Assembly: GCA_020630775.1 (NCBI GenBank) | Contig: JAHDIN010000014.1 | Span: forward strand, 1 to 64,000 | Length of the DNA stretch: 64,000 nucleotides | Direction of reading: 5' to 3' | DNA from: Saprospiraceae bacterium | GTDB taxonomy: Bacteria > Bacteroidota > Bacteroidia > Chitinophagales > Saprospiraceae | Shown here: piece by piece, positions 15,522-24,848 of the stretch | How positions within the stretch are numbered: position 1 is the stretch's first letter | How the letters are laid out: each line of letters opens with the position of its first letter | The notes under the pieces: generated by a model | What the model saw: the letters and a program-made list of their open reading frames with translations, nothing else | Told to the model about the DNA's origin: nothing | Database searches by the model: none | Made by a program: the position numbers and the translations under genes

Positions 15522-17972
15522 ATGGAGCTTTATAAAAAAATCAAGCAAATCCGAGAGGAGAATGGAATTTCACAAGAGGAATTGGCGAAGAGACTAAATG
15601 TATCATTCACATCGGTGAATAGATGGGAAACAAACAAATCTGAGCCAAGAACCAAGACTATCAGCGTGCTTCATGAAGAATTCCCTGAGTATTTCAAGAG
15701 AAAAAACACAAGTCGGAAAACAAGAAAATTAAAGGCAATTGCCTTATTCGCAGGAGGTGGTGGTCTACACATTGGAATGGAAAAGGCTGGGTTCAAAGTA
15801 ATATTAGCATCAGACATTGAACCAACATCTGAAAAAACACATAAAGCGAATTGGCCTGATTTACCCTTTTTATGCAAAGATATAAGCAAAGTCACGGCAG
15901 ATGAAATTCTAAAACTAACAAAAGGTAAAAAACCAGAAATCATATTTGGAGGCCCTCCTTGTCAAGGCTTTTCTACATTAGGTGCTAAAATGTCTGCTGA
16001 TCCGAGAAATGAACTATTTGATCACTACGCAAGGATAGTTGATGAATTAAATCCTAAATATTTCTTATTTGAAAATGTAAAAGCCTTAACTACTATGTAT
16101 AGTGGTCAATTCAAGGACAAAATTATTACTCGATTCACAAAACTCGGATATACATGCTTTGAAAAAATATTAAATGCTGCAGACTATGGAGTTCCTCAGT
16201 TTAGGGAGCGAATTATAATTTTTGGTACAAAAACAAATAAGCCTTTTAAGTTCCCAGAAATTACTCACGGTACTCATAATGGATTAAAGCCATTTAAAAC
16301 CGTCGGAGAAAGTATAATGGATTTAGCTAATCCAGATGATTCAATTAATGGCCATATAATTCTAAATCATTCTGAAACAGTAATTGAACGGTACAAATTA
16401 ATTCCTGAAGGAGGTCGACTCCCTCCCCCCGAAAAATTACCAAAAGAAATTAGAAGAAAGAATTTTGGTAATACTTATAAAAGACTAAATAGAAAAAAAC
16501 CATCACTTACTATGGTGCCTGGAAATAATGCTTTTCCAGTCCATCCAACAAAAAATAGAAGCCTAACACCTCGTGAAGCAGCAAGATTACAAACGTTTCC
16601 AGATAATCACTTGTTCATTGGAGATAGAAGAAGACAATGTATTCTAGTAGGTAATGCGGTACCACCACAATTAGGTTTAGTGTTGGGCCAAGCAATTCTA
16701 AATCATCATTCTGGAAAAGTAGTAAAAGAAGATGCTGATAGTCCTTCTAAAACAATCATGGTTTCGTCAACAAACATAGAGGGTCAAATATTGCCATGGA
16801 ATAAATTAAAAAAATTAAAGGATCAGAATGGTTTTATTGATCTCTTCTGTGGAGCTGGAGGTTTTACTATTGGCTTTGGTAAATCAGGGTGGAAACCATT
16901 ATTAGCTGCAGACTTCAATAAGGCGGTTCAAAAAACTCATTTAGCTAACTTTCCTTCTGTACCATACTTACATGGTGATTTGAGTGAACAAGAAATGAAG
17001 GAAACAATAATAAATAAATTTAAGAAAAGTAAAATAGGCGTAGTTATTGGAGGCCCACCTTGTCAAGGTTTTTCAATGTTTGGAAAAAGAAGATTTGTAA
17101 ATACAAAAGGATATGATCCTCATATTGACCCCAGAAATAAATTAGTATATGCGTTCTTAGAAATTGTAGAAAAAACAAATCCACGATGGTTTGTCATGGA
17201 GAATGTAGCTGGCTTAGCCAGTTTAGACAAAGGAATGTTCCTCGAAAAGTTAGTTGAGGAATTTAAGCAAATAGGCTATGGAAACACTGAGTACAAAATT
17301 CTAAATGCGGCAGATTATGGAGTCCCACAAAAAAGAAAAAGGTTACTAATCATAGGAAATAAAACTGGGCATATTATTCCATGGCCTAAAAAGAAATATT
17401 TCGAAGAACCAAAGGACTGGCAAAAACCATTCAGGACAGTAGGTCAAGTTATTAGCGATTTAGCTACGGACAAATCATTAGATAACTTTACATGTCATGT
17501 TCCTATGAATCACAAACCCCTTTTAGTTGAGCGGTATAAATATATTGAAGAAGGGCAAAAGTTGAATGTAGATAAACTTCCAGATAATTTAAAAAAGGGA
17601 TATCGAACGGATAAGGTAAAAAATTATAGTCATGTCTTTAAAAGACTTCACCGGGATAAACCATCAACCACAATGGTTCCAGGACATAATGCATTTCCTA
17701 TTCATCCGTGGCTGAATAGAGCATTGACTGTAAGAGAAGCTGCAAGAATTCAAACCTTCCCTGATGAGTTAGAATTTAAAGGAAATAGACAAGAGCAATG
17801 CATTCAAGCTGGCAATGCTTTTCCTCCCTTATTAGCTCAGATAATTGGTGAAAACATAATTAAGGCAGAGAAGAACAATTGGTTTCCAGGCGAAGTTCCA
17901 AATTCTGCCTACTACGCAATAATTGAAAAGAAGGAAGAAGAGCAACTTAAACTTGAATTACATGAGTCATGA
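15522..17972 (+). CDS. HTH-fused double DNA cytosine-5 methyltransferase
   Basis: This 816-residue protein carries three modules. Residues 1-55 are an XRE helix-turn-helix (NGISQEELAKRLNVSFTSVN). Residues about 70-395 are a first m5C methyltransferase (motif I ALFAGGGGLHIGMEKAG, catalytic GGPPCQGF with C147, ENVKAL, QCILVGNAVPP). Residues about 435-790 are a second (IDLFCGAGGFTIGFGKSG, GGPPCQGF with C514, ENVAGL, QCIQAGNAFPP). Both catalytic cores look complete. Each domain transfers methyl from AdoMet to cytosine C5. Two fused domains suit an asymmetric recognition site needing a different enzyme per strand, as in M.FokI for adenine. The HTH probably autoregulates the operon like a C protein. 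It overlaps the downstream nuclease gene by 11 bases. Confidence 0.9.
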   Translation: MELYKKIKQIREENGISQEELAKRLNVSFTSVNRWETNKSEPRTKTISVLHEEFPEYFKRKNTSRKTRKLKAIALFAGGGGLHIGMEKAGFKVILASDIEPTSEKTHKANWPDLPFLCKDISKVTADEILKLTKGKKPEIIFGGPPCQGFSTLGAKMSADPRNELFDHYARIVDELNPKYFLFENVKALTTMYSGQFKDKIITRFTKLGYTCFEKILNAADYGVPQFRERIIIFGTKTNKPFKFPEITHGTHNGLKPFKTVGESIMDLANPDDSINGHIILNHSETVIERYKLIPEGGRLPPPEKLPKEIRRKNFGNTYKRLNRKKPSLTMVPGNNAFPVHPTKNRSLTPREAARLQTFPDNHLFIGDRRRQCILVGNAVPPQLGLVLGQAILNHHSGKVVKEDADSPSKTIMVSSTNIEGQILPWNKLKKLKDQNGFIDLFCGAGGFTIGFGKSGWKPLLAADFNKAVQKTHLANFPSVPYLHGDLSEQEMKETIINKFKKSKIGVVIGGPPCQGFSMFGKRRFVNTKGYDPHIDPRNKLVYAFLEIVEKTNPRWFVMENVAGLASLDKGMFLEKLVEEFKQIGYGNTEYKILNAADYGVPQKRKRLLIIGNKTGHIIPWPKKKYFEEPKDWQKPFRTVGQVISDLATDKSLDNFTCHVPMNHKPLLVERYKYIEEGQKLNVDKLPDNLKKGYRTDKVKNYSHVFKRLHRDKPSTTMVPGHNAFPIHPWLNRALTVREAARIQTFPDELEFKGNRQEQCIQAGNAFPPLLAQIIGENIIKAEKNNWFPGEVPNSAYYAIIEKKEEEQLKLELHES

Positions 17973-19440
17973 TCTTTATGCAAATTGGGCAACAACAGAA
18001 ATAGTCCGACAAATAAAATTAAATCCAACATTACTTTTAAGTGGTAACCCTGTTGCTAGCCAATTGACTGCATATGCAAATAGAGAAAGCGGAAGATCTT
18101 GGCCTATCCCCGATGGAAGAATATCAGCAGACTATTCAACCAGAGATATTGAAATCGCCATCGAATTAAAGAGAACAAATGAAGGACTTCATGGAATTTT
18201 AACTGCAATTGGACAATCACAGGCTTATATTCATAAGGGGTATCATGGTTCCGCGATCATTATTCCAGAGGTGTACAATACACATAATTCTCCTGGAAAT
18301 TACATTCATCAAGTTCTTGAAAAAACAAATACAGATTTACCTATAGGTGTTTTTAGCTATAAAGAACCTGATACTACATTAACATCACCTTTTTTAAACA
18401 AACTTACTTGTCACAGACCAATATCATTTGATTTAGCAACTCCTGTTGTACCTAATTCAACTTTAACGCCAGGCTCAAGTACTCAATGGGCACATTTAAG
18501 AGAAGGTTCTAGTGAGTCTCATGCATTTTTTAAGTATTTGCAAACTTCAAAAAGAATAAGCTCAATAGATACTCCTACTGAACCTGATATATCATATTTA
18601 CCACCACAATTAATTGCTGCTTCAAATAGATTATCCACTAATTCGCCTCTGGAGTATTTGTCTTATGCAACTGGCATTACTTTACATGATACTATTTGGA
18701 GAACATTCTGGTTTGAAAACATTTTACTTCCAGGAGTAGTAAAATTATGGTCTTCTAAAAATCCATATGTTTTATCTAATGTGCCAACGTCATTGATTCT
18801 AGAGAATGGAAATCAAAAAATGTTCTTTTCAGGACGTAGCGATTCAATCAAAAACAAGACAATAGATAAGCTTAATGCAGGCACTATTACTGAAAATGAA
18901 GCGTGGGAGAATTTTGCTAAGAACATTCATACTAGGGCTCATAGCTATCGAGAAGATATTGATTCAGGATTATCTCACCTGGGATTTCTAGAAGACGATG
19001 GAAGGCCATCTAATTTAGGTTATAGATTCGTCGATGTATGCGAAAGGACAAAGCAGTACTATTCTGGACAAGCAAAAAAGATCTTAGGAAGTGCTATTTT
19101 AAAAAACGGAGATTTAAGTGTATTACTGCACTATTTCTACAAAATTTCAGAACAATTCTTTACGGCTAATTCTTTTGCACATACAACAGGGACCGGAAGA
19201 GCAGTTAAGTTTGATAAAGACTCTTATATTGATGCCGTTAAAAATGAATTAGCTAATAATCTCAATGTCATGAATACCGCTGCAATAAGAGGAGGAACTA
19301 GTAGAAAACCATTCCAAGGAGAATTAGCTGTGCTAAGTAAATTTGGTTTTATAGGTCCTTCAAGAAAGAGATTCAGAATTGGTAGTGGACTTCTGATAAA
19401 TTGGCCATTAATTCAAGAGTATTTAGATTTTGAATTGTAA
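17962..19440 (+). CDS. Type II restriction endonuclease, PD-(D/E)xK family
   Basis: Starting at MSHDLYANWA (ATG 17962) this is 492 residues. An upstream in-frame start would lie wholly within the methyltransferase. A PD-(D/E)xK nuclease signature is visible: WPIPDGRIS (D51) followed by the strand IEIAIELKRTNEG (E68-L-K70), then a helix with GQSQAYI, the QxxxY feature common in such enzymes. The C-terminal half has no recognised motif and probably contains target recognition. Tight coupling to the double methyltransferase (11-base overlap) makes it the cognate endonuclease of a type II, probably type IIS, restriction-modification system. The recognition sequence cannot be read from the protein. 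Confidence 0.8.
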   Translation: MSHDLYANWATTEIVRQIKLNPTLLLSGNPVASQLTAYANRESGRSWPIPDGRISADYSTRDIEIAIELKRTNEGLHGILTAIGQSQAYIHKGYHGSAIIIPEVYNTHNSPGNYIHQVLEKTNTDLPIGVFSYKEPDTTLTSPFLNKLTCHRPISFDLATPVVPNSTLTPGSSTQWAHLREGSSESHAFFKYLQTSKRISSIDTPTEPDISYLPPQLIAASNRLSTNSPLEYLSYATGITLHDTIWRTFWFENILLPGVVKLWSSKNPYVLSNVPTSLILENGNQKMFFSGRSDSIKNKTIDKLNAGTITENEAWENFAKNIHTRAHSYREDIDSGLSHLGFLEDDGRPSNLGYRFVDVCERTKQYYSGQAKKILGSAILKNGDLSVLLHYFYKISEQFFTANSFAHTTGTGRAVKFDKDSYIDAVKNELANNLNVMNTAAIRGGTSRKPFQGELAVLSKFGFIGPSRKRFRIGSGLLINWPLIQEYLDFEL

Positions 19441-19455
19441 AGAAAGTCCAGCAGG

Positions 19456-19513
19456 TAACACATGGTGATCACGGCATACCCTTCGGGATACGCCGGATAC
19501 CATCATTCCGTTA
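19456..19513 (+). other. attC-like TAAC...GTTA element, copy 1
   Basis: This is a 58-bp element between the nuclease gene and the ATPase gene. It begins TAAC and ends TTCCGTTA. An inner pair TGGT/ACCA forms the lower stem, and the top contains ATACCCTTCGGGATACGCC, identical to the element at 23311. The first nine bases (with the preceding G) recur at 14890. The architecture outer box, unpaired spacer, inner box, apical loop is that of integron attC sites. The core boxes only partly fit the RYYYAAC/GTTRRRY consensus. Confidence 0.6.
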
Positions 19514-19541
19514 TCACTCATCAAGAGACAAAAAGTAAAAT

Positions 19542-20717
19542 ATGACAATAGAAGAAAGAAAAAATTTATTAGGAAAGGTTTTCTCGCCAACATCACCAAT
19601 TAAGGAAGAATCATTTTTTAGAGGAAGGATTGAGCAAATTAGAAGAATCGTAGATGTAATGAATGAAGACGGTCAACATGCTATTCTGTTTGGAGAAAGA
19701 GGAGTTGGAAAAACTTCCATGGCCAATATAACCTGTAAAAGGATAACGAATCTCTACAGTGTAAAAATTATATGTAATAGTACTGATACTTTTAAATCAT
19801 TATGGGAACGTGCTTTAGATGAAGTCCAATTCACAACAACTACTAAAGGGATAGGATTTTCACCAGCTGTTAAATCAAACTTAGTTTCTCTTGGGGATCG
19901 CGTGAAAGGTAAAACAGAAATTAATCCACATGATGTTCAATTGGTACTTAGACAATTTCCAAACGATAAATTTCTATTTGTCTTTGATGAATTTGATAAT
20001 ATAAAAGATCAACATGCAAGAGCAAAATTTGCAGATTTGATTAAATCACTATCTGATGCATCTACGAACATCAAAATAATGATCGTAGGTATTGGAGAGA
20101 ATGTTATCAATTTGATTGGAAACCACCAATCTTTAGAAAGATGTTTGATGCAAATTCGAATGCCAAGAATGTCAGACGATGAATTAAAAGAAATTATTAC
20201 TAAAGGATTTCAACAGATGGAAATGACTATAACAAATCCAGCAATTCAAAAAATACTTAATTTCTCATCTGGATTTCCACACTATACTCACCTACTTTGC
20301 AAATACTCAATAAAGAATGCTCTTGAAAGTAATTCAATACAAGTGAAAGCAGATGAATTAAATTTAGCAATTCGTCAAGCTATTGAAAACTCTACTGAAC
20401 AATTAAGAGACTCATATAGCAAAGCAATCATGTCATCTACACAAAATTCCCAATGGAAACCTGTAATTCAAGCTTGTGCAACATGTGATGCTGATGAATT
20501 CGATAGCTTCACCACGACAGATATACTCAAAGAATTCAATAGGATTACTGGCAAAGATTCAATTCGTGAAAATATAACTCATAATTTGGGAAAACTGTGT
20601 CAAGATGTTAGAGGATTGATCTTAGAAAAAATTGGTACTGGGAGGAACATAAGGTATAGATTCTACAACCCAATGATGAAACCATTCGTATTATTAAACA
20701 TGGAAAATGACGAGTGA
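19542..20717 (+). CDS. AAA-type ATPase (Orc1/Cdc6-like P-loop protein)
   Basis: This 391-residue protein has Walker A GERGVGKTS (residues 51-59) and Walker B FLFVFDEFDN (144-153). Next come a sensor-1-like strand (IKIMIVGIGE), an arginine-rich segment and a helical lid (GFPHYTHLLCKYS). The C-terminal part (from about 300) looks like a winged-helix region (FTTTDILKEFNRITG). The N-terminal phrase EESFFRGRIEQI is typical of single-protein STAND/Orc-like ATPases in defence islands. It lies 101 bp after the restriction endonuclease but is separated from it by a repeat element, so it may be an independent unit. The partner and substrate are unknown. Confidence 0.75.
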   Translation: MTIEERKNLLGKVFSPTSPIKEESFFRGRIEQIRRIVDVMNEDGQHAILFGERGVGKTSMANITCKRITNLYSVKIICNSTDTFKSLWERALDEVQFTTTTKGIGFSPAVKSNLVSLGDRVKGKTEINPHDVQLVLRQFPNDKFLFVFDEFDNIKDQHARAKFADLIKSLSDASTNIKIMIVGIGENVINLIGNHQSLERCLMQIRMPRMSDDELKEIITKGFQQMEMTITNPAIQKILNFSSGFPHYTHLLCKYSIKNALESNSIQVKADELNLAIRQAIENSTEQLRDSYSKAIMSSTQNSQWKPVIQACATCDADEFDSFTTTDILKEFNRITGKDSIRENITHNLGKLCQDVRGLILEKIGTGRNIRYRFYNPMMKPFVLLNMENDE

Positions 20718-20778
20718 TAACATGCTGTGATCAGGGAATCGTTCCTTCGTCACGACTCCCGATACAGCCGATCCGTTA
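20718..20778 (+). other. attC-like TAAC...GTTA element, copy 2
   Basis: This 61-bp element starts immediately after the ATPase stop codon. Outer boxes are TAAC/GTTA and the inner boxes GCTGT/ACAGC pair perfectly. Between them are a 2-nt spacer on the left and CGATCC on the right. The apical stem GGGAATCGT/ACGACTCCC has one mismatch, and the left arm carries extra unpaired bases, as in attC sites. An alternative GTG start for the next gene falls inside this element and is not credible. Confidence 0.65.
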
Positions 20779-20795
20779 GAAATAAGCCGAAACAA

Positions 20796-23309
20796 ATGAA
20801 GAATCTGTTAATAATAAATATCATTCTTTGCATCCTTGGTTACAATGATGCACTATCACAAGCTGATTTAGTTTTGTCAGTTGCCGAACCTACAGAAACT
20901 GAATATAAACAATTAGATTTTTTGAGTATAGCAATCGAAATTCAAAACATCGGTAATCAGGTCTCGCAGGAAACAAATTTGCTGATTTACCTGACAAAAG
21001 ATTTAGATGTAGTCTATGAAGAAATAATTGGAAGAGTTTCAATACCAGTTTTAGAACCAAATGAAACAAGAAGTATCCCATATTTTTACCCTTTAGGAAG
21101 AGGCAATTACACAGGTGATTATTTTATAGGATTTAATATAGATCCAGAAAATCTTGTATTTGAAACAGATGAAAACAATTTGGTATGTTACACTAATGAA
21201 AATGAATGTGGGCAAATTCAAATAAATAACTCTATATCAGATGATTGGTATTCTTCATTGTTACCTGATCCAATTATTTTAATTCATGGCTTATCAGATA
21301 GAGACCAGACATGGGGAACGACAGTAAATTATTTAGCAAATAAATATGGTCTAAATTATGGAGGTTCTTTGAGTTACTGCCTTAATCCTGATGGTGATTT
21401 AAGTACATCTGATGATGGATTACTAATTGACTACTCTGATATTGATCCAAACGGTGTTGGTGATATATTCGTTTTGAACTTTGATATCTCAATGCTTGGA
21501 GAAAAATATGTTTCAGATGACTTTATCCCATTCAATGATGATTTTAGTAACCAAGCAGCCATATTTCGACAAGGCAAAGCAATCAAAGAAGCAATTATAA
21601 AAGTCAGAGGTCTCACAAGCAAAAGCAATGTAGTTTTAGTAGGTCATAGTATGGGTGGCTTGGCTGCAAGAGAGTATCTTGCTAATAAAGAAAATTGGTT
21701 AGATGACGGGAAACATCACGTAACAAAACTTTTAACTTTAGATACACCACATGGTGGAAGTAATCTTAATGGACCTGATTTAATAGAGATATTCCTTGGC
21801 AAAGATGATTCGTCAGAGGCTATTAGAGACTTAAGATACTATGACTTATTTAATAGAGGAATCTATCTTGAAGGAGGTAATGAAGCTGACTTTTTCTCAA
21901 CTAACTTTTTTTACAATACTGATGTAAACTGTAACGGTAGCTCAAATGATGACATAATTGGATTAAATTTAAAGCCTTCCCCTGATGATCTTTCATATGC
22001 TTGTTTAATCTCTAACCTTTTAGATTTTGGTTATGATGTGGTAGAATCAACAAGGGCGGATTTAAATAACTATCTCTATGCTCCTCCACCCTTGATCTCA
22101 CCACATTCAGACAGGTGGTTTATCAACGAAAATCATGGATCAATCAAGAATAATCATGAGCATTTAATTAAAGGTTTAGATGAATCTTCTTGGTTTAATT
22201 TATCAACTAAGATAGAATTAAATAGTGCATACCTTGGTTTTATATCTGAACAAGCACCAAATAGCAATTTGCCACAAAATCTGATAAATAAGGATTTTGA
22301 CGATTATGCTGTCAGTATTGAAAAGCTATCAAGCTTAGAAATAGATATTTTGAACGTTTCAGTTAATGATCTTTCTGTTTCAATATTTGATGATAATTTC
22401 AATTTGGTTTCTTCGATTAACAATGATGCCAATAGTATTCTGAATCTGACATCAGTTTTAGATGAAGGTGACTATTATATAGAAATAGAATCTATTCCAG
22501 ATACAGCAAGTTGGAGATATCCGTATTTGATGGTTGTCCAGAGTAATGAATTGGAACCTATGATAGCTAATTATACGGTATCTGAATCAACAATATGCGA
22601 AAATGATCATGTTGTATATGCTGATATCTCACAAGGAGAAGCAAATAACTACTTTTGGAAATTTGAGGGTGGGAATCCATCAACATCTACAGAAAGAAAC
22701 CCTTCTGTAGTATATCCTACCTCTGGTGTATTTGATGTCGAACTTGAAATTTCTAATGATTACCAGAATTCTGTTCTAAGGAGTGAAGATCAAATTTTTG
22801 TACAAAGTATTCCTGATGTCGCCTTTGATTTTGAAGAAGTATCTAATTCAGAAATTCAATTTAATAATACAAGTACCAATACTTCTTCTTCCACTAAGTA
22901 TGATTGGAGTTTTGGAGATGGTAATTCTAGCAAAGAAGAAAATCCACTTCACGGATATACTTCAGATGGTGATTTCAATGTCCGATTAAAAATTGAGGAC
23001 ACATGTGGAACAGACTCAACCTCTCAAGAAATAAAAATTAGGATAACTTCTTCGAATAGCATAATAAATGAGAAGACTTATAAAATATATCCAAATCCAA
23101 CATCATCTAGCGTAACAATAGACTCAAAATCAAACTTAGATATAAGAATAATAAGTGTCTTAGGTAAGGTAGTATATGAAGGAAATATAATCAAGGAAAA
23201 ATCTAAGAGAATAAATATGGAACATTTAGCTAATGGATCATATTTCATTGAATTGGAGAGAAACGGTAAGAAATCAACTCATACTATATTAAAAATAGAA
23301 GGCCTATAG
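20796..23309 (+). CDS. T9SS-secreted alpha/beta-hydrolase (lipase-like) with CARDB and PKD domains
   Basis: Starting at MKNLLIINII (ATG 20796) this is 837 residues with a signal peptide ending near ALSQA. Order: a CARDB-type adhesion domain (about 24-130, ADLVLSVAEPTETEYKQLDF), then an alpha/beta hydrolase with oxyanion motif IILIHGLSD (H164) and nucleophile elbow VLVGHSMGGLAA (S285), with LDTPHGG following as in triacylglycerol lipases. Two PKD-like domains (about 595-750, each with WSFGDG- or WKFEGG-type motifs) follow. The end is a type A T9SS sorting domain (YKIYPNPTSSSVTID...YFIEL). Predicted to be exported by type IX secretion and to hydrolyse lipid or ester substrates outside the cell. 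It sits between two attC-like elements. Confidence 0.85.
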   Translation: MKNLLIINIILCILGYNDALSQADLVLSVAEPTETEYKQLDFLSIAIEIQNIGNQVSQETNLLIYLTKDLDVVYEEIIGRVSIPVLEPNETRSIPYFYPLGRGNYTGDYFIGFNIDPENLVFETDENNLVCYTNENECGQIQINNSISDDWYSSLLPDPIILIHGLSDRDQTWGTTVNYLANKYGLNYGGSLSYCLNPDGDLSTSDDGLLIDYSDIDPNGVGDIFVLNFDISMLGEKYVSDDFIPFNDDFSNQAAIFRQGKAIKEAIIKVRGLTSKSNVVLVGHSMGGLAAREYLANKENWLDDGKHHVTKLLTLDTPHGGSNLNGPDLIEIFLGKDDSSEAIRDLRYYDLFNRGIYLEGGNEADFFSTNFFYNTDVNCNGSSNDDIIGLNLKPSPDDLSYACLISNLLDFGYDVVESTRADLNNYLYAPPPLISPHSDRWFINENHGSIKNNHEHLIKGLDESSWFNLSTKIELNSAYLGFISEQAPNSNLPQNLINKDFDDYAVSIEKLSSLEIDILNVSVNDLSVSIFDDNFNLVSSINNDANSILNLTSVLDEGDYYIEIESIPDTASWRYPYLMVVQSNELEPMIANYTVSESTICENDHVVYADISQGEANNYFWKFEGGNPSTSTERNPSVVYPTSGVFDVELEISNDYQNSVLRSEDQIFVQSIPDVAFDFEEVSNSEIQFNNTSTNTSSSTKYDWSFGDGNSSKEENPLHGYTSDGDFNVRLKIEDTCGTDSTSQEIKIRITSSNSIINEKTYKIYPNPTSSSVTIDSKSNLDIRIISVLGKVVYEGNIIKEKSKRINMEHLANGSYFIELERNGKKSTHTILKIEGL

Positions 23310-23310
23310 C

Positions 23311-23368
23311 TAATATCGTGTGATCACAGCATACCCTTCGGGATACGCCACATATCACAGATCCGTTA
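23311..23368 (+). other. attC-like element, copy 3
   Basis: This 58-bp element directly follows the lipase stop codon. The left edge reads TAAT (one change from TAAC) and the right edge GATCCGTTA. The inner boxes TGTGAT/ATCACA pair. The apex is CATACCCTTCGGGATACGCC, the same as copy 1, although the inner boxes differ. The right edge continues GTTAGTT, close to the attC consensus GTTRRRY. Confidence 0.6.
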
Positions 23369-23462
23369 GTTGTAATTGTATGAAGTCGTATTGGATATAA
23401 TAATCATCTTTGATGTACAAATAATTTTGAAGTAGAACCTAGTTAACTTAACTTAGAACTAG

Positions 23463-24407
23463 ATGAAAACATTTAATTCGGTATTCAAATTTGGGTTATG
23501 CTGCTTTATAAGTACAATTGCATTCTCTTCTTGCTTGAAACAGCATATGCCAGAAAAATCAGTTTTATCTAATTCAAGTTTTCCAAATGGATACTTTGAC
23601 ATTATAAAGCATTCTCAATTGGAAGAAAAAAACCGCGATTCTACTTATAGAAGGATAGACACTCTATTTGCGAAGCTTACACAATCTGAATATACTTTAT
23701 GTCATTTTCACTCTCGGTACTCAAGTAACCATGACTACAGTAAAATGCATAATGAAATATTAGATGAACTTGCATTTCTAAATGGCTATTCGAATAACTA
23801 CGAGTATTACATTACAAGGAAAATATATACTTACAGACCAAAATTAGAAAATGAAATAAAGTGGAGAGATTGTCTAAGGTTTCTAGAAGATAATGATTGC
23901 TCCCAAGATCACTTACTTAATCAAATGATTTGGATTTTAAAAGATACTACATACAATTTTGAACAATCTCAATCTCTTAATTACTTTGTTGATAGTGTTT
24001 TGAGACGAAATTGTGAAAATGTACAAGAGCAAATAAGAAAGGATACAATATGGAGAGAAAAACTATATAAAGCCATTGAGATACAATCAAAGAAATTTTA
24101 CAAGATTGACGAACATTATGATTCATATTTTTATGATATATTATCGTCACTTCCTGAAAGTCATACAACTCAATATGCTTACAATTATTTTTTATCGCAA
24201 GAAAATATTCCTGATGAAATAATTGATATATTAACCGAGCGATTATTAAATACTTATGAAGATGTAGACTTTAGTAGTCATGCAGGTCACGGAATTATTC
24301 TCAGCCAAGAACAAGAAAAGATATTGATTAAACGTGGAGAATATCTTCTAAGAATAAATAAGTGTGAAGAATGTCAAGACTTTATTGAATATTTAAAAGA
24401 GCGTTAA
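23463..24407 (+). CDS. Lipoprotein, unknown function
   Basis: This 314-residue protein starts at MKTFNSVFKFGLCC and has a lipoprotein signal with lipobox FSSC (lipid-modified Cys near residue 25). The mature protein is highly charged and helical, with many Tyr, Asp and Lys residues and repeated YxYxxxx patterns. A late Cys pair occurs in KCEECQDF. No family is recognised. Base composition is very AT-rich, like the other genes of the cassette region. It is flanked by elements at 23311 and 24423, consistent with a one-gene cassette. Confidence 0.6.
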   Translation: MKTFNSVFKFGLCCFISTIAFSSCLKQHMPEKSVLSNSSFPNGYFDIIKHSQLEEKNRDSTYRRIDTLFAKLTQSEYTLCHFHSRYSSNHDYSKMHNEILDELAFLNGYSNNYEYYITRKIYTYRPKLENEIKWRDCLRFLEDNDCSQDHLLNQMIWILKDTTYNFEQSQSLNYFVDSVLRRNCENVQEQIRKDTIWREKLYKAIEIQSKKFYKIDEHYDSYFYDILSSLPESHTTQYAYNYFLSQENIPDEIIDILTERLLNTYEDVDFSSHAGHGIILSQEQEKILIKRGEYLLRINKCEECQDFIEYLKER

Positions 24408-24422
24408 GTAAGCAACTGTTGC

Positions 24423-24481
24423 TAACAAGCGGTATATCATGTCATCTACTAGTGCAGACGCCAGATACCGCCGATCCGTCC
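24423..24481 (+). other. attC-like element, copy 4 (right edge degraded)
   Basis: The left edge is GCTAACAA. The inner boxes GCGGTAT (24429-24435) and ATACCGC pair perfectly, and the right side continues CGATCCGTC where the others have CGATCCGTTA. The spacers (AA on the left, CGATCC on the right) match copy 2 although the inner boxes are unrelated in sequence. It follows the lipoprotein stop by 15 bp. Confidence 0.6.
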
Positions 24482-24506
24482 GCTATTTCCAAACAGCAAC
24501 TAAAAA

Positions 24507-24848
24507 ATGAACAAAAACACAATAAATCTAAACGAGAGAAAAATTCAAGTTTACATTGACAAGAATAGACCTCCAATTGAAATAAGAGATAAACTTGATT
24601 TAGGTTATAGCTACGATAAGGATGTAATTGAGCTTTTTGAAATAAGGCCAGATTGGAGCAAACCAAACGAATTTGAAAATTCGTCATTTGCGAAAATAAA
24701 GCATGTCAAATCACAAAAGATTTGGAAGCTTTATTGGAAGAGAGGGTCTGGTAAGTGGCAATCTTATGAGCCTTTTCCTGAGTCTAGTAATTTAGATGAA
24801 TTATTGTCAATAATAGATGAAGATGCTTATGGATGTTTCAAAGGATAA
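24507..24848 (+). CDS. DUF3024 family protein
   Basis: This 113-residue protein matches the DUF3024 pattern: an N-terminal helix, PPIEIRDKLDLGYSYD, VIELFEIRPDW, FAKIKHVKSQKIWKLYW, a short SGKWQSYEP segment and the C-terminal LDELLSIIDEDAYGCFKG. The family is small, cytoplasmic and of unknown function, and often occurs in accessory regions. It overlaps the following UPF0158-type gene, so the two are translated together. Confidence 0.75.
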   Translation: MNKNTINLNERKIQVYIDKNRPPIEIRDKLDLGYSYDKDVIELFEIRPDWSKPNEFENSSFAKIKHVKSQKIWKLYWKRGSGKWQSYEPFPESSNLDELLSIIDEDAYGCFKG

